Shown: positions 11,471-21,452, counted from the stretch's first letter. The stretch is 64,000 nucleotides of DNA from Microbulbifer sp. TB1203 (GCF_030997045.1 NZ_CP116899.1:2057501-2121500), one strand, 5' to 3'. A program made the numbers and translations. The notes: generated from the sequence alone by a model not told the origin.

Positions 11471-13597
11471 TCACTCATTTGCAATAAACCTGCTAGGGCT
11501 ACCACACCAAGTCACAAACAATGAGCGAACCGCACGCGTAGCCGCCACATGCAGCAGGGCCCGTTCATTCAGCTCCCGAGCCCGTATTTCGGTGATATCC
11601 TCCGTACTATTTCCTCTCGGCGGCATGGGCACCACGCCCTCTGAGATGCCGACCAGAAACACGTCCTTGAATTCCAGGCCTTTGATCCGATGCATGTTGG
11701 CATAACGGACCCCTAGCACCGCGGTATTATCGGTAGTATCCCGGCTGACTTTGTACACTTCTATCCCGGCTTCCCGCAGTTTCCCGGTGACCATTTTCAA
11801 AGGAATTTCCGTTCGCCCTACAAGGCAGATATCACTCAGCGGAACCGCCTCTTCCTGCAAACGCCGGATCTTCTGAACAATAAATTCCGCTTCATCCTGC
11901 GCATTTTCGAATCCATGCACAGACGGCGGCTGGCCATCAAAAAGTGACCGATAGCCATTTGGCCTGTCTGTCCCGCCGTCCAGGTCATCGACCTCCACGC
12001 CCTCCAGCACCGCGGTGGCATAACGGCGGATCTGCTCACTGGTACGGTAGTTGATACGAAGTTTGCGCCCCCTGCCCCGAATATTGATACCGCAGGAGGA
12101 TAAAGAAGCCCTTTTCTTGTAGATGCGCTGGTGAGCGTCACCAACAATCATCATGCAATCCCGGTTGTCAATGGGCACCAGCTCACCCAGCAACTTGAAT
12201 GCCTCAGCGCCGAGATCCTGGCCCTCATCGACCACAACCGCACGGTAGGGCCGCACCACCGCCCCCTCCCTGATCTTGTCGATGGCAATAAAGACACCGT
12301 CCTCCATCGTTACCAGGCCATGTTGATGAAGCTGCAGGCGCATCTCTTCGAATACCGGCCAGATCTGCATCCGTTGTTTTCTGTTCAGCGCCACCCCGCG
12401 ACCAATACGGCTGGCCTTGAAATACTCCTTCTGACTCAGCACCCGCTGTGGAAGAATGACCCGCTCCCACTCTTCCTCATAAAAGGAGTCTGGTAAATCA
12501 ATTTCGCTGGGAGCCATTTGCACGGCCCTTTCCCAACACTTGTCATAGGACTCGTTACCCGGATACACGATCTTGAGCGACTCTTTCTCGCGCTTGAGAA
12601 AACGATGCACCCAGCGATCAATATTCATCACCTCGATTTGCTTCATCTGCTCGGGCGTGCAGATCTTGCGCAAATTGGCCTCGATATCCATGGCCAGGTT
12701 GCGGGTAAAGGTGGTGAACAGCAGCCTCTCATCGGGCTCGAGCACATTCTTGACCAGCCAGCGGGCGCGGTGCATGGCCACCACCGTCTTGCCGGTACCA
12801 GCCCCGCCAAGCACCCGTACAGGGCCGTTCCAGGTACGGTCGACGAGTTCACGCTGGGTCGGGTGCAGGAACACCCGCCACTGCTCCAGAGGGGCCTCAA
12901 GCATCTGCTTGAGCTCCATCTCATCTTCCACCACATGGAAACGGCGCTGGCTCTGGGATGTCAGCAGGGCCCGCTCGTAGTCCTCGATATCGATCTTCGA
13001 CGGACCGTCCGCAGCGGCATACTCCTCCATCACCTCCTCGAGCGGCAGCCCCTCTGCCAGGAAACACAGCGCCTCGAAGGCCTCCACCGGAAGCGTGTTT
13101 TGCATGGCATCCAGCTGGTCCTGACTGACCAACGCCTTTACACCCTCCAGCCGCTCTTGCGGAATACCCAGCCTCAAGAGCTCACGATCCCGCAAACTGA
13201 ATAGAGGCTCAGCGGCCGGCACTGCTTGCGCAACCACCGCAACGGCAAGCTCACTGTGAACCGTCTCGTAGATTTGCAGCGAACCCGTCTCAGGGTGCAC
13301 CTCACACTTGTGCCGCCGTGCCCAGTCGTAGGCGGCGTCGTGCTTGTCCACCCACATCATCAGGTAGACATTGCCCACCTTCGGCTTGTAAACGATCCCC
13401 CGGTAATCCTGGTCAATGCGCACCGAGCGGTATCCGGGGCTGGCCGCATCGTTGATCTTCTCGTAGTTGATGCCGGAAGCTTCGGGGTTATTGCGAAACT
13501 TGCTGACAAACTCATTCACCTTCTTCTGCTGCGCCCTCGGCACTCGCGCAAAAGCCTGGAAAAAGTCCTGGGAAATGGCGACTTGTATGGCTGGCAT
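11471..13597 (-). CDS. UvrD/Rep-type superfamily 1 helicase with N-terminal RelE/ParE-like domain
   Basis: This 708-residue fusion has, at residues 1-110, a RelE/ParE toxin-like fold (YRSVRIDQDYRGIVY, then VDKHDAAYDWA). An SF1 helicase follows: Walker A LGGAGTGKT at 263-271, motif II VVVDEGQDL, motif III GDAHQRIYK, and C-terminal HRIKGLEFKDVFLVGISEG and ALLHVAATRAVRSLFV. Its ATG overlaps the TAA of the DruE-like gene by one base, so the two are translationally coupled and likely act together. Similar RelE-UvrD fusions are seen in prokaryotic defence loci from general knowledge; whether the toxin fold still cleaves RNA or only aids binding is unknown. Confidence 0.85.
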   Translation of the reverse strand: MPAIQVAISQDFFQAFARVPRAQQKKVNEFVSKFRNNPEASGINYEKINDAASPGYRSVRIDQDYRGIVYKPKVGNVYLMMWVDKHDAAYDWARRHKCEVHPETGSLQIYETVHSELAVAVVAQAVPAAEPLFSLRDRELLRLGIPQERLEGVKALVSQDQLDAMQNTLPVEAFEALCFLAEGLPLEEVMEEYAAADGPSKIDIEDYERALLTSQSQRRFHVVEDEMELKQMLEAPLEQWRVFLHPTQRELVDRTWNGPVRVLGGAGTGKTVVAMHRARWLVKNVLEPDERLLFTTFTRNLAMDIEANLRKICTPEQMKQIEVMNIDRWVHRFLKREKESLKIVYPGNESYDKCWERAVQMAPSEIDLPDSFYEEEWERVILPQRVLSQKEYFKASRIGRGVALNRKQRMQIWPVFEEMRLQLHQHGLVTMEDGVFIAIDKIREGAVVRPYRAVVVDEGQDLGAEAFKLLGELVPIDNRDCMMIVGDAHQRIYKKRASLSSCGINIRGRGRKLRINYRTSEQIRRYATAVLEGVEVDDLDGGTDRPNGYRSLFDGQPPSVHGFENAQDEAEFIVQKIRRLQEEAVPLSDICLVGRTEIPLKMVTGKLREAGIEVYKVSRDTTDNTAVLGVRYANMHRIKGLEFKDVFLVGISEGVVPMPPRGNSTEDITEIRARELNERALLHVAATRAVRSLFVTWCGSPSRFIANE

Positions 13598-16500
13598 TAC
13601 CAGACTCCATCCTGTTTCAGTTGTTCTATCCGGGATATCAAATCCCCCCCGGCCTCGACAGCGATCCAGCCCGCGGGCACTGAGATCAATTCTTCAACGA
13701 TCACAACTTTCTGATCGACCCAACACAGTTCTACAACCTCTCCACTCACAAGCACCTCACCGTTATCCGCGGTCAAGTCCAGCCCCACTTGCGGCTCGGG
13801 CAGTCCCAGGGCAATCAGGGCATGCAACTGATCTTCGGGAATCAGGCTCAGCTCGAAGACATCGCTCCACTGGCCCACCACCTGATCCCGCTCACCGCCA
13901 GTTTGGCGCAGCGCCTCCCAACTGCGCCAGACACTATCCAGACTGCCATCGGCAACTGTGCTCCGGGTGGACATGGAAAAGCCCCGTAGGAACTGCAATT
14001 GGTTGGCCGCATGCCAGAAGGCCCGCCAGTTGCTCTTAAAATCATCCGTCAGCTGCGTGTTGCGGTCATCGAAACACAGGTGGAGCATCATGCCCGACAG
14101 CAGGGTTTCTTCGCCAACCGTCTTCATGGCCGCGCCCGGCAAGGTGGCAGTAACCTCCATGCCGCCCGGAGAATTGCCGAAGGCGTCCATCATGCCACCC
14201 AGCACTCTGCCCTGCTCAGACACTGCAAGGCGCTCCCTCACCCACTGGGGAGCATTCTCCTGCAATTCATAATCCACCTTGTGGCGCAAGGCGGTGTCGG
14301 TAACAGACCTGGGGTGCAGCAGGGTTACCCCGCGGAAGAGTGACCATTGCGGATCTTCCGCCAACACCCGTTGAGGGTCGCGCAGAATGCGCTCCAGCCT
14401 CCGGAAACTGCCCAGGCTGGCATTCGCCTTCTGCTTTGCCGCCCCCGCCCAACCCAGCGAGGCGGCCAGCTTGTCCCAGACTGCCGTCATGCCGGGCTCA
14501 ACACCATCGGCGCGCAGAATATCAATATCCAAGGGTTTCTCCGGCTTTCCGGGCTCCGGCAAATCATCCCAGTTGAGCGAAAATACCCAGAACCGCTCAG
14601 ACAGCAACAGCCCCGAGCGCTTGCGCACATCATCGCCAACAATATCGTGGTGGTACTGCAGCCCATCCAGGTACACCGCGATGGGTCGATACTTGCGGGC
14701 ATCCTCTTCCCGCGCCGGGCGCAGCAGCACATCGATTTCGGTCATCACCGGCGCCCCGTCCTGGGGGCCCACCTTCACCTGGTGCTCCAGGGACCAGCTG
14801 GATACCTGCCCGTCTGCACCGGTAATCGTCAATAGGCTCCCGGTCTTCCCATTTACGAGAGTCGGGGCCATGCGCCCCCCCGGGAGAGCACCCAAGGCAT
14901 CAACGAAACGCTGCTCCAGCTTGCTTTCGATCAGCACATTGGTACTGATGTCGGCGATACTCTCCACTTCCTTCAGCTTGTCCCACTGGTTCAGAATGGA
15001 ACCGAGCAGTTCAGAGGCCACGCTGCGGGAAATCGTGGTCATATTGCGGCTGTGCCGATAGGCATAGATACAGCGGTAACAGCCGTCCTTGTCTTCATGG
15101 TCCACGCAACCGCAGCCATCCAGCGCGGATTTCGCCGCGACCAGAACTTGCCGGAGTTTGTCCGGATCACTCATCAGCTCTTTCAGGTAGCCGGTGCCGC
15201 CGGGAATACGGTCATAGATCACCAGATACACCCGCTCGCCACTTTCCATGGTGCCCGGCGTGCGCATATCGGTGACTTCCAGGTGGTGGACGTCCCCCCG
15301 AAAATAGGCTCTCAGACCCAGATTCAGGGCCGCGATAAAGGAGTGGAGTTTCTGGTCGGAGTAAGCCACCTCACTCAGGGGCAGCAGGATACGAACCGCC
15401 TCGGATGTCAGCTCCCGGTACAGATACAGGCTGTCGAGGAAATCCGCCTCGGTGGCCTGGGTCTCGTCTTTATTGAAGCGGCAGGTCCAGGCATGGGGGC
15501 GTTCATGCTTGCGGTATCTGGCCTTCTGGACCTTGCCGCACTCCCGGCAGAGTTTGAAACCCTGGCGCGGCATCTCGCGGCCAGCCACCGAGAAGTTGTG
15601 ACTTTCGCCTCCCTTGGGCCCGAAGTTGATCTCGCGAAAGTCGGCTTTTTGCAGGTACTCAAAACCAAAGGGCAAATCCGGGCTGTCGATTTTGTAGGCC
15701 TTCTCGTGCCCTTCATCCGGGATCTCAACCAGCATTTCCCGGTTATAAAACACAGGTTCACGCTGTTCGGAATCATCGCCAATCCGGTCGCGGCGGTCGT
15801 CCACGGTGGCGTATACCTGGCGAAGTTTCAGTACCGTGTGTTTCTGGCCGGCGTCGGCCCACTGGGCACTGCCGCACTTGGGGCAGGCGCTGTGCCTGTC
15901 CCCGGTATCCACATTTTCACTGTGGGAGCAGCGGTCGCAAAAACGCCACTCTTCCACCTGAGACAGCTGCAGATCCACCTGCTCGATTTCCATCTTATGG
16001 CTGATGGCGTAGAACTTGTTCTCCGGGGCCAGCTCACTGAGCGCCGCCTGTGCCGGGCGCTGGAACACATAGGCATCCTTGGCCAGCCCCTCCCCCTCTT
16101 GCCGTTCCTGTGCGGATCTGCGCCGCAACACCACGGAGCGCAGAGACACGCCCTCTTCAGGAAACGCATAGTTGGGCAGCAGCCCCTCGTCGGTGAAGAA
16201 ATTCAACACACGCTGCCCCCGGATATGGGCCAGTATCGACAGCAGCGCGTTGCGCTCGCGGGTAACCTGGCCTATCTGCTCCTCGATCAGCTCATCCGCA
16301 GGCTGTTTCTTAAGCTGCTCCAGTTCCCGCTTGAGCTGATCCACCCGCTTGGTCAGCGACTGGCGCTCCTTGACCAGATCCTGCAGGCGGTTAACCAGGC
16401 GGCCCTCCAGACACTTATCGCCGGATTGCACCAGGAAACGTTCCAGATATTCCCGCGCCTCCAGATCCAGATCCGGGAACAACGCAAAGAAACCGTCCAG

Positions 16501-19500
16501 CAACAGGGATTTATTACCCTTGATATAGTCGAGCAAGCTATACGGGAACTGGTCCAGATAGCTCTCCTGCACCGCATCCAACATCTTGCCGAGCTTGTCC
16601 GGAATGGCCGATTCGTCGACCCCCGAGGCATTCCAGGTATCGAAACAGTAAGCCAGCAGCTGCCGCTCCAGCACCGCCGTTGCCTTGAGGAAGACCCCGG
16701 GCGTAGCCACATCTCCGGCCATCATCTCCATGGGGTCTTCATAGAAATACAGGTCGTGGTTCTGGCCATTGGCGATGGTAATCGCCAGCGCATTGCCGTC
16801 GCGGCGCCCCGCCCGCCCGATACGCTGCAGGTAATTGGCTTGGGCCGGGGGCACGGAACACAGCAGCACGGAGGACAGCTCCCCGATATCGATCCCCATT
16901 TCCAATGTGGGCGTCGCCGACAATACATTGGCATCCCAGGGTTCCCGCCCCCGCATAAAGGAGCGCTCCGTGGCTTCTCTCTGCTCGCGCTCCAGCAGGC
17001 CGGTATGCTCGGCGGCCACCAGCCGGCGAGGTTCCGATTGACGCTGATAGGGGGGCGCAGACAGCTCCGGAGCCAGCGCATAACGCCCGTGACAAGCTGA
17101 GCGCATGCAATACATACCCTCATAAGCTGCTACTTCGTCGGCCGCCACGGACAGGCGATGGCGACAACTGCCGCACTCCACGGTGCTGGTGCGGGTGGTA
17201 ATCCTGAGCTTGGCCGGGTCCAGCAGCCACAGGGTTTCCTCTCCCGCATTCTTCTCTGTAAGCCAGCCGGCGCGGCTCAGGCCATCCATCAAACGGCTGA
17301 AAAACTCCCTCGCCTCTGCGGCAATAAAAACGTGATCTTCACCCAGCACCTTCTTCAACCAGGACATGGCCCAGGTATCCCTGGACTTATGTGTCAGGGC
17401 TTCCAGGTTCCTGGCCACCTGGGTCAAGGTAGCGGCGGCCGGCGGGCGCTGGGATCTGCCGAAGCCCGGCATCCATTTCAGGAATTTATTGATGATGAAC
17501 TCATTGCCCTTGCCTTCGAGATAGCCATCCAGAACGGAATCATAAATGGCACCGACACTGCGCAGGTGTTGCATCAGGCCCAGCACAAAGTGCCGGAACA
17601 CAGCGTCGTCCTGATCCCGCAAGGGTGCAATCTCTTCTCTGAGGACCGCGGAAATACCATCAATGGTTTTATTGAGGGCAAACGGATTCCAAGCCACCGC
17701 AGCCACACCAGTGCGCTCCAGCGAACGTCCGATGCGGCTGCGGCGCCCGAATTCCGCAATCACTTCCCAGTGCAAACGCCGCTCGATATAGCTGGGCAGT
17801 TCGCTCTTGTCGGGCAGGAGCCCTGTCTTGGTCAACTCGCGGTAATCCTGATGCCAGGCCAGATTCGGGGGCAGGAAAAGACCGCAGAATTTCTTGTCTG
17901 AACCACTGATGCCCCGCCAATAGGCCGGGAACTGCGCGGCCATTTCCTTGAGCGGCAAATCCACCCGCTTGTCCTTCAACCACCAGGCCATGGCCCGGCG
18001 CATCACTTCCCTCCAGGTATTGGATTCGATATAGCCAGCCCGGTGGGCCGCATCCTGCACCGAATCCGAGAAAGCGATCAGCTTGTGGTCATCATTGAAC
18101 GGGGTATGGAAAAGCCTGCCGGTCATCACACTGGCGAGGGTCGCCGCCCGATAACCCATAATCGCCAGGGAATCCCTGGCACCACATTCCGGGCAGTCGT
18201 GGTGGCTGACAACGCAATTTTCACCGCCGCGCTGCGCTGACCGGGTGATATTCGGCACCCCGACCCTGCGCAATCCCTGGTGCTGGCACTCGCAACACTC
18301 ACCGGAGGGTGACTCCGATTGCAGTCGCAGACAGGAGGGGCACAGCATCATCACCGCCCCTTCCACCTGCTGTTCCCCCGTCAGGGGGATCATCAGCATG
18401 GCACTGGGTGACGCGTCAAACCAGGCCTGATAGAAGCCCTGCAAATCCGCATTGATATGGCTGTCGGACTTGCGCTTTACCGCGCCCCAAGCCGCCAGGT
18501 TACATTCCCTGCAGTGCAACAGGGGAAGGTGCAGCGGCTTCTCGGTATTTTGCAGATCATCGGCAAATACCAGCCTGGCGGGGTCGTCCCCCTTCGGTAC
18601 AGAGCACACCAGACGCCGCAACTCCCGCAACCACAGCTGCTGGCGCACGTAGAGGAATGGCTGTGTCCATTTGGCCGGCTCTTCATGGTCCGGCTGGCGC
18701 CACAAGCGCGCCGCCGCCACCAGGGAAACCAGGCTGGCCAGCAGCCGCTTCACCTGCTCCCGGCTACCCAGTCCATAGCGCTCGGCCCACTGCTGGGCCA
18801 TCTCATCCATATTGGACAGGGTATGACAGGCACGAATCAGTGAGTGGAATGCCTCATGCTGGTGTAGCCACTCGCCCAGCCGGACCGAGATCTCCGCCCG
18901 GCTTCGCTCACTGCCGGACTGCAATTGACTGATCTGGTGCAACGGCTCGTCCGGGAACCAGAGACGGACCTGTTCGAACAGGTAATCCTCCGCCCGCTCA
19001 TAGCCGGCGGCATCCAGGCGCGGATCCGAGGCGTCCGGCCAGTGAAATATTTTCACCTCACCCTCGCCGCCGCGGGATAGGTATTCCTCCGGCGACAAGC
19101 GGTCTTCCAGAATGATGCCGTCCCTGCCCAATTCAGTAGCAAAGACGGTACGGGCATAATCCAGCAGTGCATCCGAGGCTCCGGCGCCGATGGTGGCGGA
19201 AGTGCCGACACACACCAGCTCCGGCCCCACCTCCAGGCGATCCCTGAGACGGCGCACCAGGCAGGCCAGGTCCGTGCCCTGGGCACCGTCAAAGGTATGC
19301 AGTTCATCCACTACCAGATAGCGCAGCATCCCCGGCGAGTTAAAGCGCCACAGCGCCCGGTCCTTGGGCCGGATCAGCAGGAAATCCAGCATCTTGAAGT
19401 TGGTGAGCAGGATATCCGGGGGATTCTGGTGCAGTGTCCTGCGGCAAGTAATCACATTCTCCGGCCCCATGGTTGTCTGGGACTCGCTCTCACTGCCAAC

Positions 19501-20004
19501 GAACAGGCCAACGGTGATCCTGGTATCCAGTTTGGCCACCTCCCCGGCAAAACGCCGCGCCTGGTCCGTGGCAAGAGCATTCATCGGGTAAATGACAATG
19601 GCCTTGATACCCTGCTCGCGGCGGTGCAGGGCATCATCCAGCAGCGGCAGCATGAAACACTCGGTCTTGCCGGAGCCGGTGCCGGTGGCCACCAGGGTGG
19701 ACTGCGGCGCGTCGCCGCACAGGCGCTCAAACGCCTTCAACTGGTGCTGGTAGGGGGTATAGGGAATCTGTACATGACGCAGGGGAATACTGCCGGCTTC
19801 CGCCAGGCGGAAAGGCAAGCGGATATCCAGCCACGGCCCCTTGAACAGGGCCCCCGGCTCGGCAACCAGGCTGTCGATCACCGCATGGGGCGAGCTGCCC
19901 CCGTCCCGGGCCCGTTGGAACCAGGGGGTGGCGACGGGGAAAGCGCTGTGCAGAAAGCGGTGAATCTCGTCCTGTAGTTCTGCGCTGACAAGGCTTGGCA
20001 GCAT
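13597..20004 (-). CDS. DruE-like giant superfamily 2 helicase with DUF1998/MrfA-type zinc-binding domain (Druantia-related)
   Basis: The product has 2135 residues from the ATG at 20004 (MLPSLVSAELQDEIH); an upstream alternative start reads into a palindromic repeat and is rejected. It has Walker A VATGTGSGKTECF (about 106-118), DEAH-box-like VVDELHTFDG and helicase motif VI QRIGRAGRR. Several CxxC pairs are spread through the middle, and a C-rich DUF1998 signature CGCVDHEDKDGCYRCIYAY lies near residue 1650. Near 1780-1850, EIDVLLRP...VYLDG and KRSGLLL resemble a PD-(D/E)XK-like fold. Length and order resemble DruE of Druantia, but no DruH or DruABCD partner is present; the RelE-UvrD helicase takes that place. 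Confidence 0.8.
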   Translation of the reverse strand: MLPSLVSAELQDEIHRFLHSAFPVATPWFQRARDGGSSPHAVIDSLVAEPGALFKGPWLDIRLPFRLAEAGSIPLRHVQIPYTPYQHQLKAFERLCGDAPQSTLVATGTGSGKTECFMLPLLDDALHRREQGIKAIVIYPMNALATDQARRFAGEVAKLDTRITVGLFVGSESESQTTMGPENVITCRRTLHQNPPDILLTNFKMLDFLLIRPKDRALWRFNSPGMLRYLVVDELHTFDGAQGTDLACLVRRLRDRLEVGPELVCVGTSATIGAGASDALLDYARTVFATELGRDGIILEDRLSPEEYLSRGGEGEVKIFHWPDASDPRLDAAGYERAEDYLFEQVRLWFPDEPLHQISQLQSGSERSRAEISVRLGEWLHQHEAFHSLIRACHTLSNMDEMAQQWAERYGLGSREQVKRLLASLVSLVAAARLWRQPDHEEPAKWTQPFLYVRQQLWLRELRRLVCSVPKGDDPARLVFADDLQNTEKPLHLPLLHCRECNLAAWGAVKRKSDSHINADLQGFYQAWFDASPSAMLMIPLTGEQQVEGAVMMLCPSCLRLQSESPSGECCECQHQGLRRVGVPNITRSAQRGGENCVVSHHDCPECGARDSLAIMGYRAATLASVMTGRLFHTPFNDDHKLIAFSDSVQDAAHRAGYIESNTWREVMRRAMAWWLKDKRVDLPLKEMAAQFPAYWRGISGSDKKFCGLFLPPNLAWHQDYRELTKTGLLPDKSELPSYIERRLHWEVIAEFGRRSRIGRSLERTGVAAVAWNPFALNKTIDGISAVLREEIAPLRDQDDAVFRHFVLGLMQHLRSVGAIYDSVLDGYLEGKGNEFIINKFLKWMPGFGRSQRPPAAATLTQVARNLEALTHKSRDTWAMSWLKKVLGEDHVFIAAEAREFFSRLMDGLSRAGWLTEKNAGEETLWLLDPAKLRITTRTSTVECGSCRHRLSVAADEVAAYEGMYCMRSACHGRYALAPELSAPPYQRQSEPRRLVAAEHTGLLEREQREATERSFMRGREPWDANVLSATPTLEMGIDIGELSSVLLCSVPPAQANYLQRIGRAGRRDGNALAITIANGQNHDLYFYEDPMEMMAGDVATPGVFLKATAVLERQLLAYCFDTWNASGVDESAIPDKLGKMLDAVQESYLDQFPYSLLDYIKGNKSLLLDGFFALFPDLDLEAREYLERFLVQSGDKCLEGRLVNRLQDLVKERQSLTKRVDQLKRELEQLKKQPADELIEEQIGQVTRERNALLSILAHIRGQRVLNFFTDEGLLPNYAFPEEGVSLRSVVLRRRSAQERQEGEGLAKDAYVFQRPAQAALSELAPENKFYAISHKMEIEQVDLQLSQVEEWRFCDRCSHSENVDTGDRHSACPKCGSAQWADAGQKHTVLKLRQVYATVDDRRDRIGDDSEQREPVFYNREMLVEIPDEGHEKAYKIDSPDLPFGFEYLQKADFREINFGPKGGESHNFSVAGREMPRQGFKLCRECGKVQKARYRKHERPHAWTCRFNKDETQATEADFLDSLYLYRELTSEAVRILLPLSEVAYSDQKLHSFIAALNLGLRAYFRGDVHHLEVTDMRTPGTMESGERVYLVIYDRIPGGTGYLKELMSDPDKLRQVLVAAKSALDGCGCVDHEDKDGCYRCIYAYRHSRNMTTISRSVASELLGSILNQWDKLKEVESIADISTNVLIESKLEQRFVDALGALPGGRMAPTLVNGKTGSLLTITGADGQVSSWSLEHQVKVGPQDGAPVMTEIDVLLRPAREEDARKYRPIAVYLDGLQYHHDIVGDDVRKRSGLLLSERFWVFSLNWDDLPEPGKPEKPLDIDILRADGVEPGMTAVWDKLAASLGWAGAAKQKANASLGSFRRLERILRDPQRVLAEDPQWSLFRGVTLLHPRSVTDTALRHKVDYELQENAPQWVRERLAVSEQGRVLGGMMDAFGNSPGGMEVTATLPGAAMKTVGEETLLSGMMLHLCFDDRNTQLTDDFKSNWRAFWHAANQLQFLRGFSMSTRSTVADGSLDSVWRSWEALRQTGGERDQVVGQWSDVFELSLIPEDQLHALIALGLPEPQVGLDLTADNGEVLVSGEVVELCWVDQKVVIVEELISVPAGWIAVEAGGDLISRIEQLKQDGVW

Positions 20005-20013
20005 ATCAATCTT

Positions 20014-20056
20014 CCCCCTCTCCCTAACCCTCTCCCCCAATGGGGGAGAGGGGACT
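20014..20056. repeat. Inverted repeat, left copy, flanking fic gene
   Basis: This 43-base C/T-rich sequence contains its own small palindrome (CTCTCCCCC...GGGGGAGAG). Read by eye, its reverse complement matches 21410-21452 with one mismatch. The two copies enclose the fic gene at 20076-21209. It starts 9 bases upstream of the druE-like start codon, inside the likely leader. Confidence 0.8.
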
Positions 20057-20075
20057 GTTGAGATGAGTAGTTACG

Positions 20076-21209
20076 TTATTGGTTAATCGCCGGAATAAAC
20101 TCTTCTTTCTCCAGAACCTGAATCAGGCTTCTCATCAGGAAGTTATTCATAAAGCTCACACAATAAATCCGGCCATGTTCCTTGAACGGGCGGATAAAAC
20201 CGGCATCCTTCATTTTTACGATCAGGTGGGTGCGCTGCCGGGGTGTCTGCCCTTTCAGCGCGTCATCCAGCTCCCCCGCCTTGAAGTGCTGCTTTTTGAT
20301 ACCAACACTCAGCACCCTGGCTTCCTCGTTGTTGATATACCCCCGCTCGATGGCCAGCTTCAGGGTGGGCACCAGAATCTTTTTGTAGAGAAAGTCAAAA
20401 TCCAGCAGTTTGTTGACCTTGGTCACTTCTTCAAGGATGCCGCCGAGCACATAGTCGCACCAGTTGAGAATCGCTTCATCGGTGCCGGTATCCGCCTCGG
20501 CCAGCCGTTGGTAATAAATATCCCGGTCATTACAGAACACCGCCGTCGGGTTCAGTATCTTGCCCTCCGTGACGTTGAAGCCGTACTTGATCAGCAAGGC
20601 ATAGGTCAGCAGGCGCACCACCCGCCCATTGCCATTGCCGAAGGGGTGAATCCAGGCAAAACGGTGATGGGCGACAGCGGTTTTCAGCAGATCGTATTTA
20701 TCGGCGCCCCTGGTGTTGATGAACGCCAGCAGTTCATCCATAAAAGGCTGCACGGCAAGATGGTCCGGTGGAACGTGCTTGGCCTGGCTGATTTCCACGT
20801 TCCAGGTCCGGTAGGCGCCCGGCGTTCTGTCGCCCTCGCGCTCCAGGTCATCGACCACCAGTTGATGCAACTCACGGACAAAATGATGGGTAATATCCGC
20901 CCCTTCATGGATGTTCTGCTCAATAAAGTCCATGGCGGCTTCGACATTGGAAATCTCCGAGAAGCGCTCACTGGAACGCTCCTTGTTCTCTATCTTCTTC
21001 TCGATGTATTCGGAAATCGTCGTGCGGTTGCCCTCGATCCTGGCCGAGCCCACGCTTTCCAGGATATGGAAGATGTTCTTGAGCTGAAAAAAAATCCAGG
21101 GGGCCGTGGTGCCGTCCAGGCGCAACCGCCGCAGATGATTCAGCTCGATCAGCGTATCGGTCAGCGGAGAATCAAAATCAGGGCTGACTAGCCTCAGATC
21201 AAATCCCAC
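20076..21209 (-). CDS. Fic family protein (AMPylator-type), class II inhibitory motif
   Basis: Fic enzymes transfer AMP or other nucleotides to target proteins. The 377-residue product has the active-site motif HPFGNGNGRVVR at about 190-201 and an N-terminal inhibitory motif SARIEGNR near 55-62, the (S/T)xxxE(G/N) form that blocks ATP in class II Fic proteins. A winged-helix-like C-terminus (KGQTPRQRTHLIVKMKDAGFI) is typical of the long Fic proteins. The start is GTG with GAGG five bases upstream. The gene lies between 43-base inverted repeats in the island. Its target and role here are unknown. Confidence 0.9.
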   Translation of the reverse strand: MGFDLRLVSPDFDSPLTDTLIELNHLRRLRLDGTTAPWIFFQLKNIFHILESVGSARIEGNRTTISEYIEKKIENKERSSERFSEISNVEAAMDFIEQNIHEGADITHHFVRELHQLVVDDLEREGDRTPGAYRTWNVEISQAKHVPPDHLAVQPFMDELLAFINTRGADKYDLLKTAVAHHRFAWIHPFGNGNGRVVRLLTYALLIKYGFNVTEGKILNPTAVFCNDRDIYYQRLAEADTGTDEAILNWCDYVLGGILEEVTKVNKLLDFDFLYKKILVPTLKLAIERGYINNEEARVLSVGIKKQHFKAGELDDALKGQTPRQRTHLIVKMKDAGFIRPFKEHGRIYCVSFMNNFLMRSLIQVLEKEEFIPAINQ

Positions 21210-21409
21210 AACCTCACCACCATATCTACAAACATATCCATCAACCTATTGATATATATGGAATTATTTTAAACTGATAGAGAACAATATCTACATTCTA
21301 CCTTGAGCCATAACTACAAACAACGGGTTGCCAGAACTACACATCACGGCCCTCGGGAAACGCTCCGGCGCGGTGATAGTCCTGTTCGCGGTTAACTACT
21401 CGCCCCAAT

Positions 21410-21452
21410 AGTCCCCTCTCCCCCTTTGGGGGAGAGGGTTAGGGAGAGGGGG
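21410..21452. repeat. Inverted repeat, right copy, flanking fic gene
   Basis: This is the reverse-complement partner of 20014-20056, one mismatch in 43 bases by eye. It is followed at 21463-21509 by a related CCCCTCCC/GGGGAGAGG palindrome ending GAGTAGTTAC; GAGTAGTTAC also occurs just inside the left copy. The 350-base gap between the two fic genes holds little else. Confidence 0.8.

Noticed and set aside
20005..20040. Longer start of the DruE-like protein
   Set aside because: The extra twelve residues are encoded by the palindromic repeat; the duplicate at 25265-25350 diverges exactly upstream of the ATG at 20004, which supports the shorter start.
20014..21452. Insertion sequence around the fic gene
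   Set aside because: There is no transposase frame and no target duplication that I can see; the inverted repeats resemble intergenic C/T-rich palindromes, so I call them repeats only.
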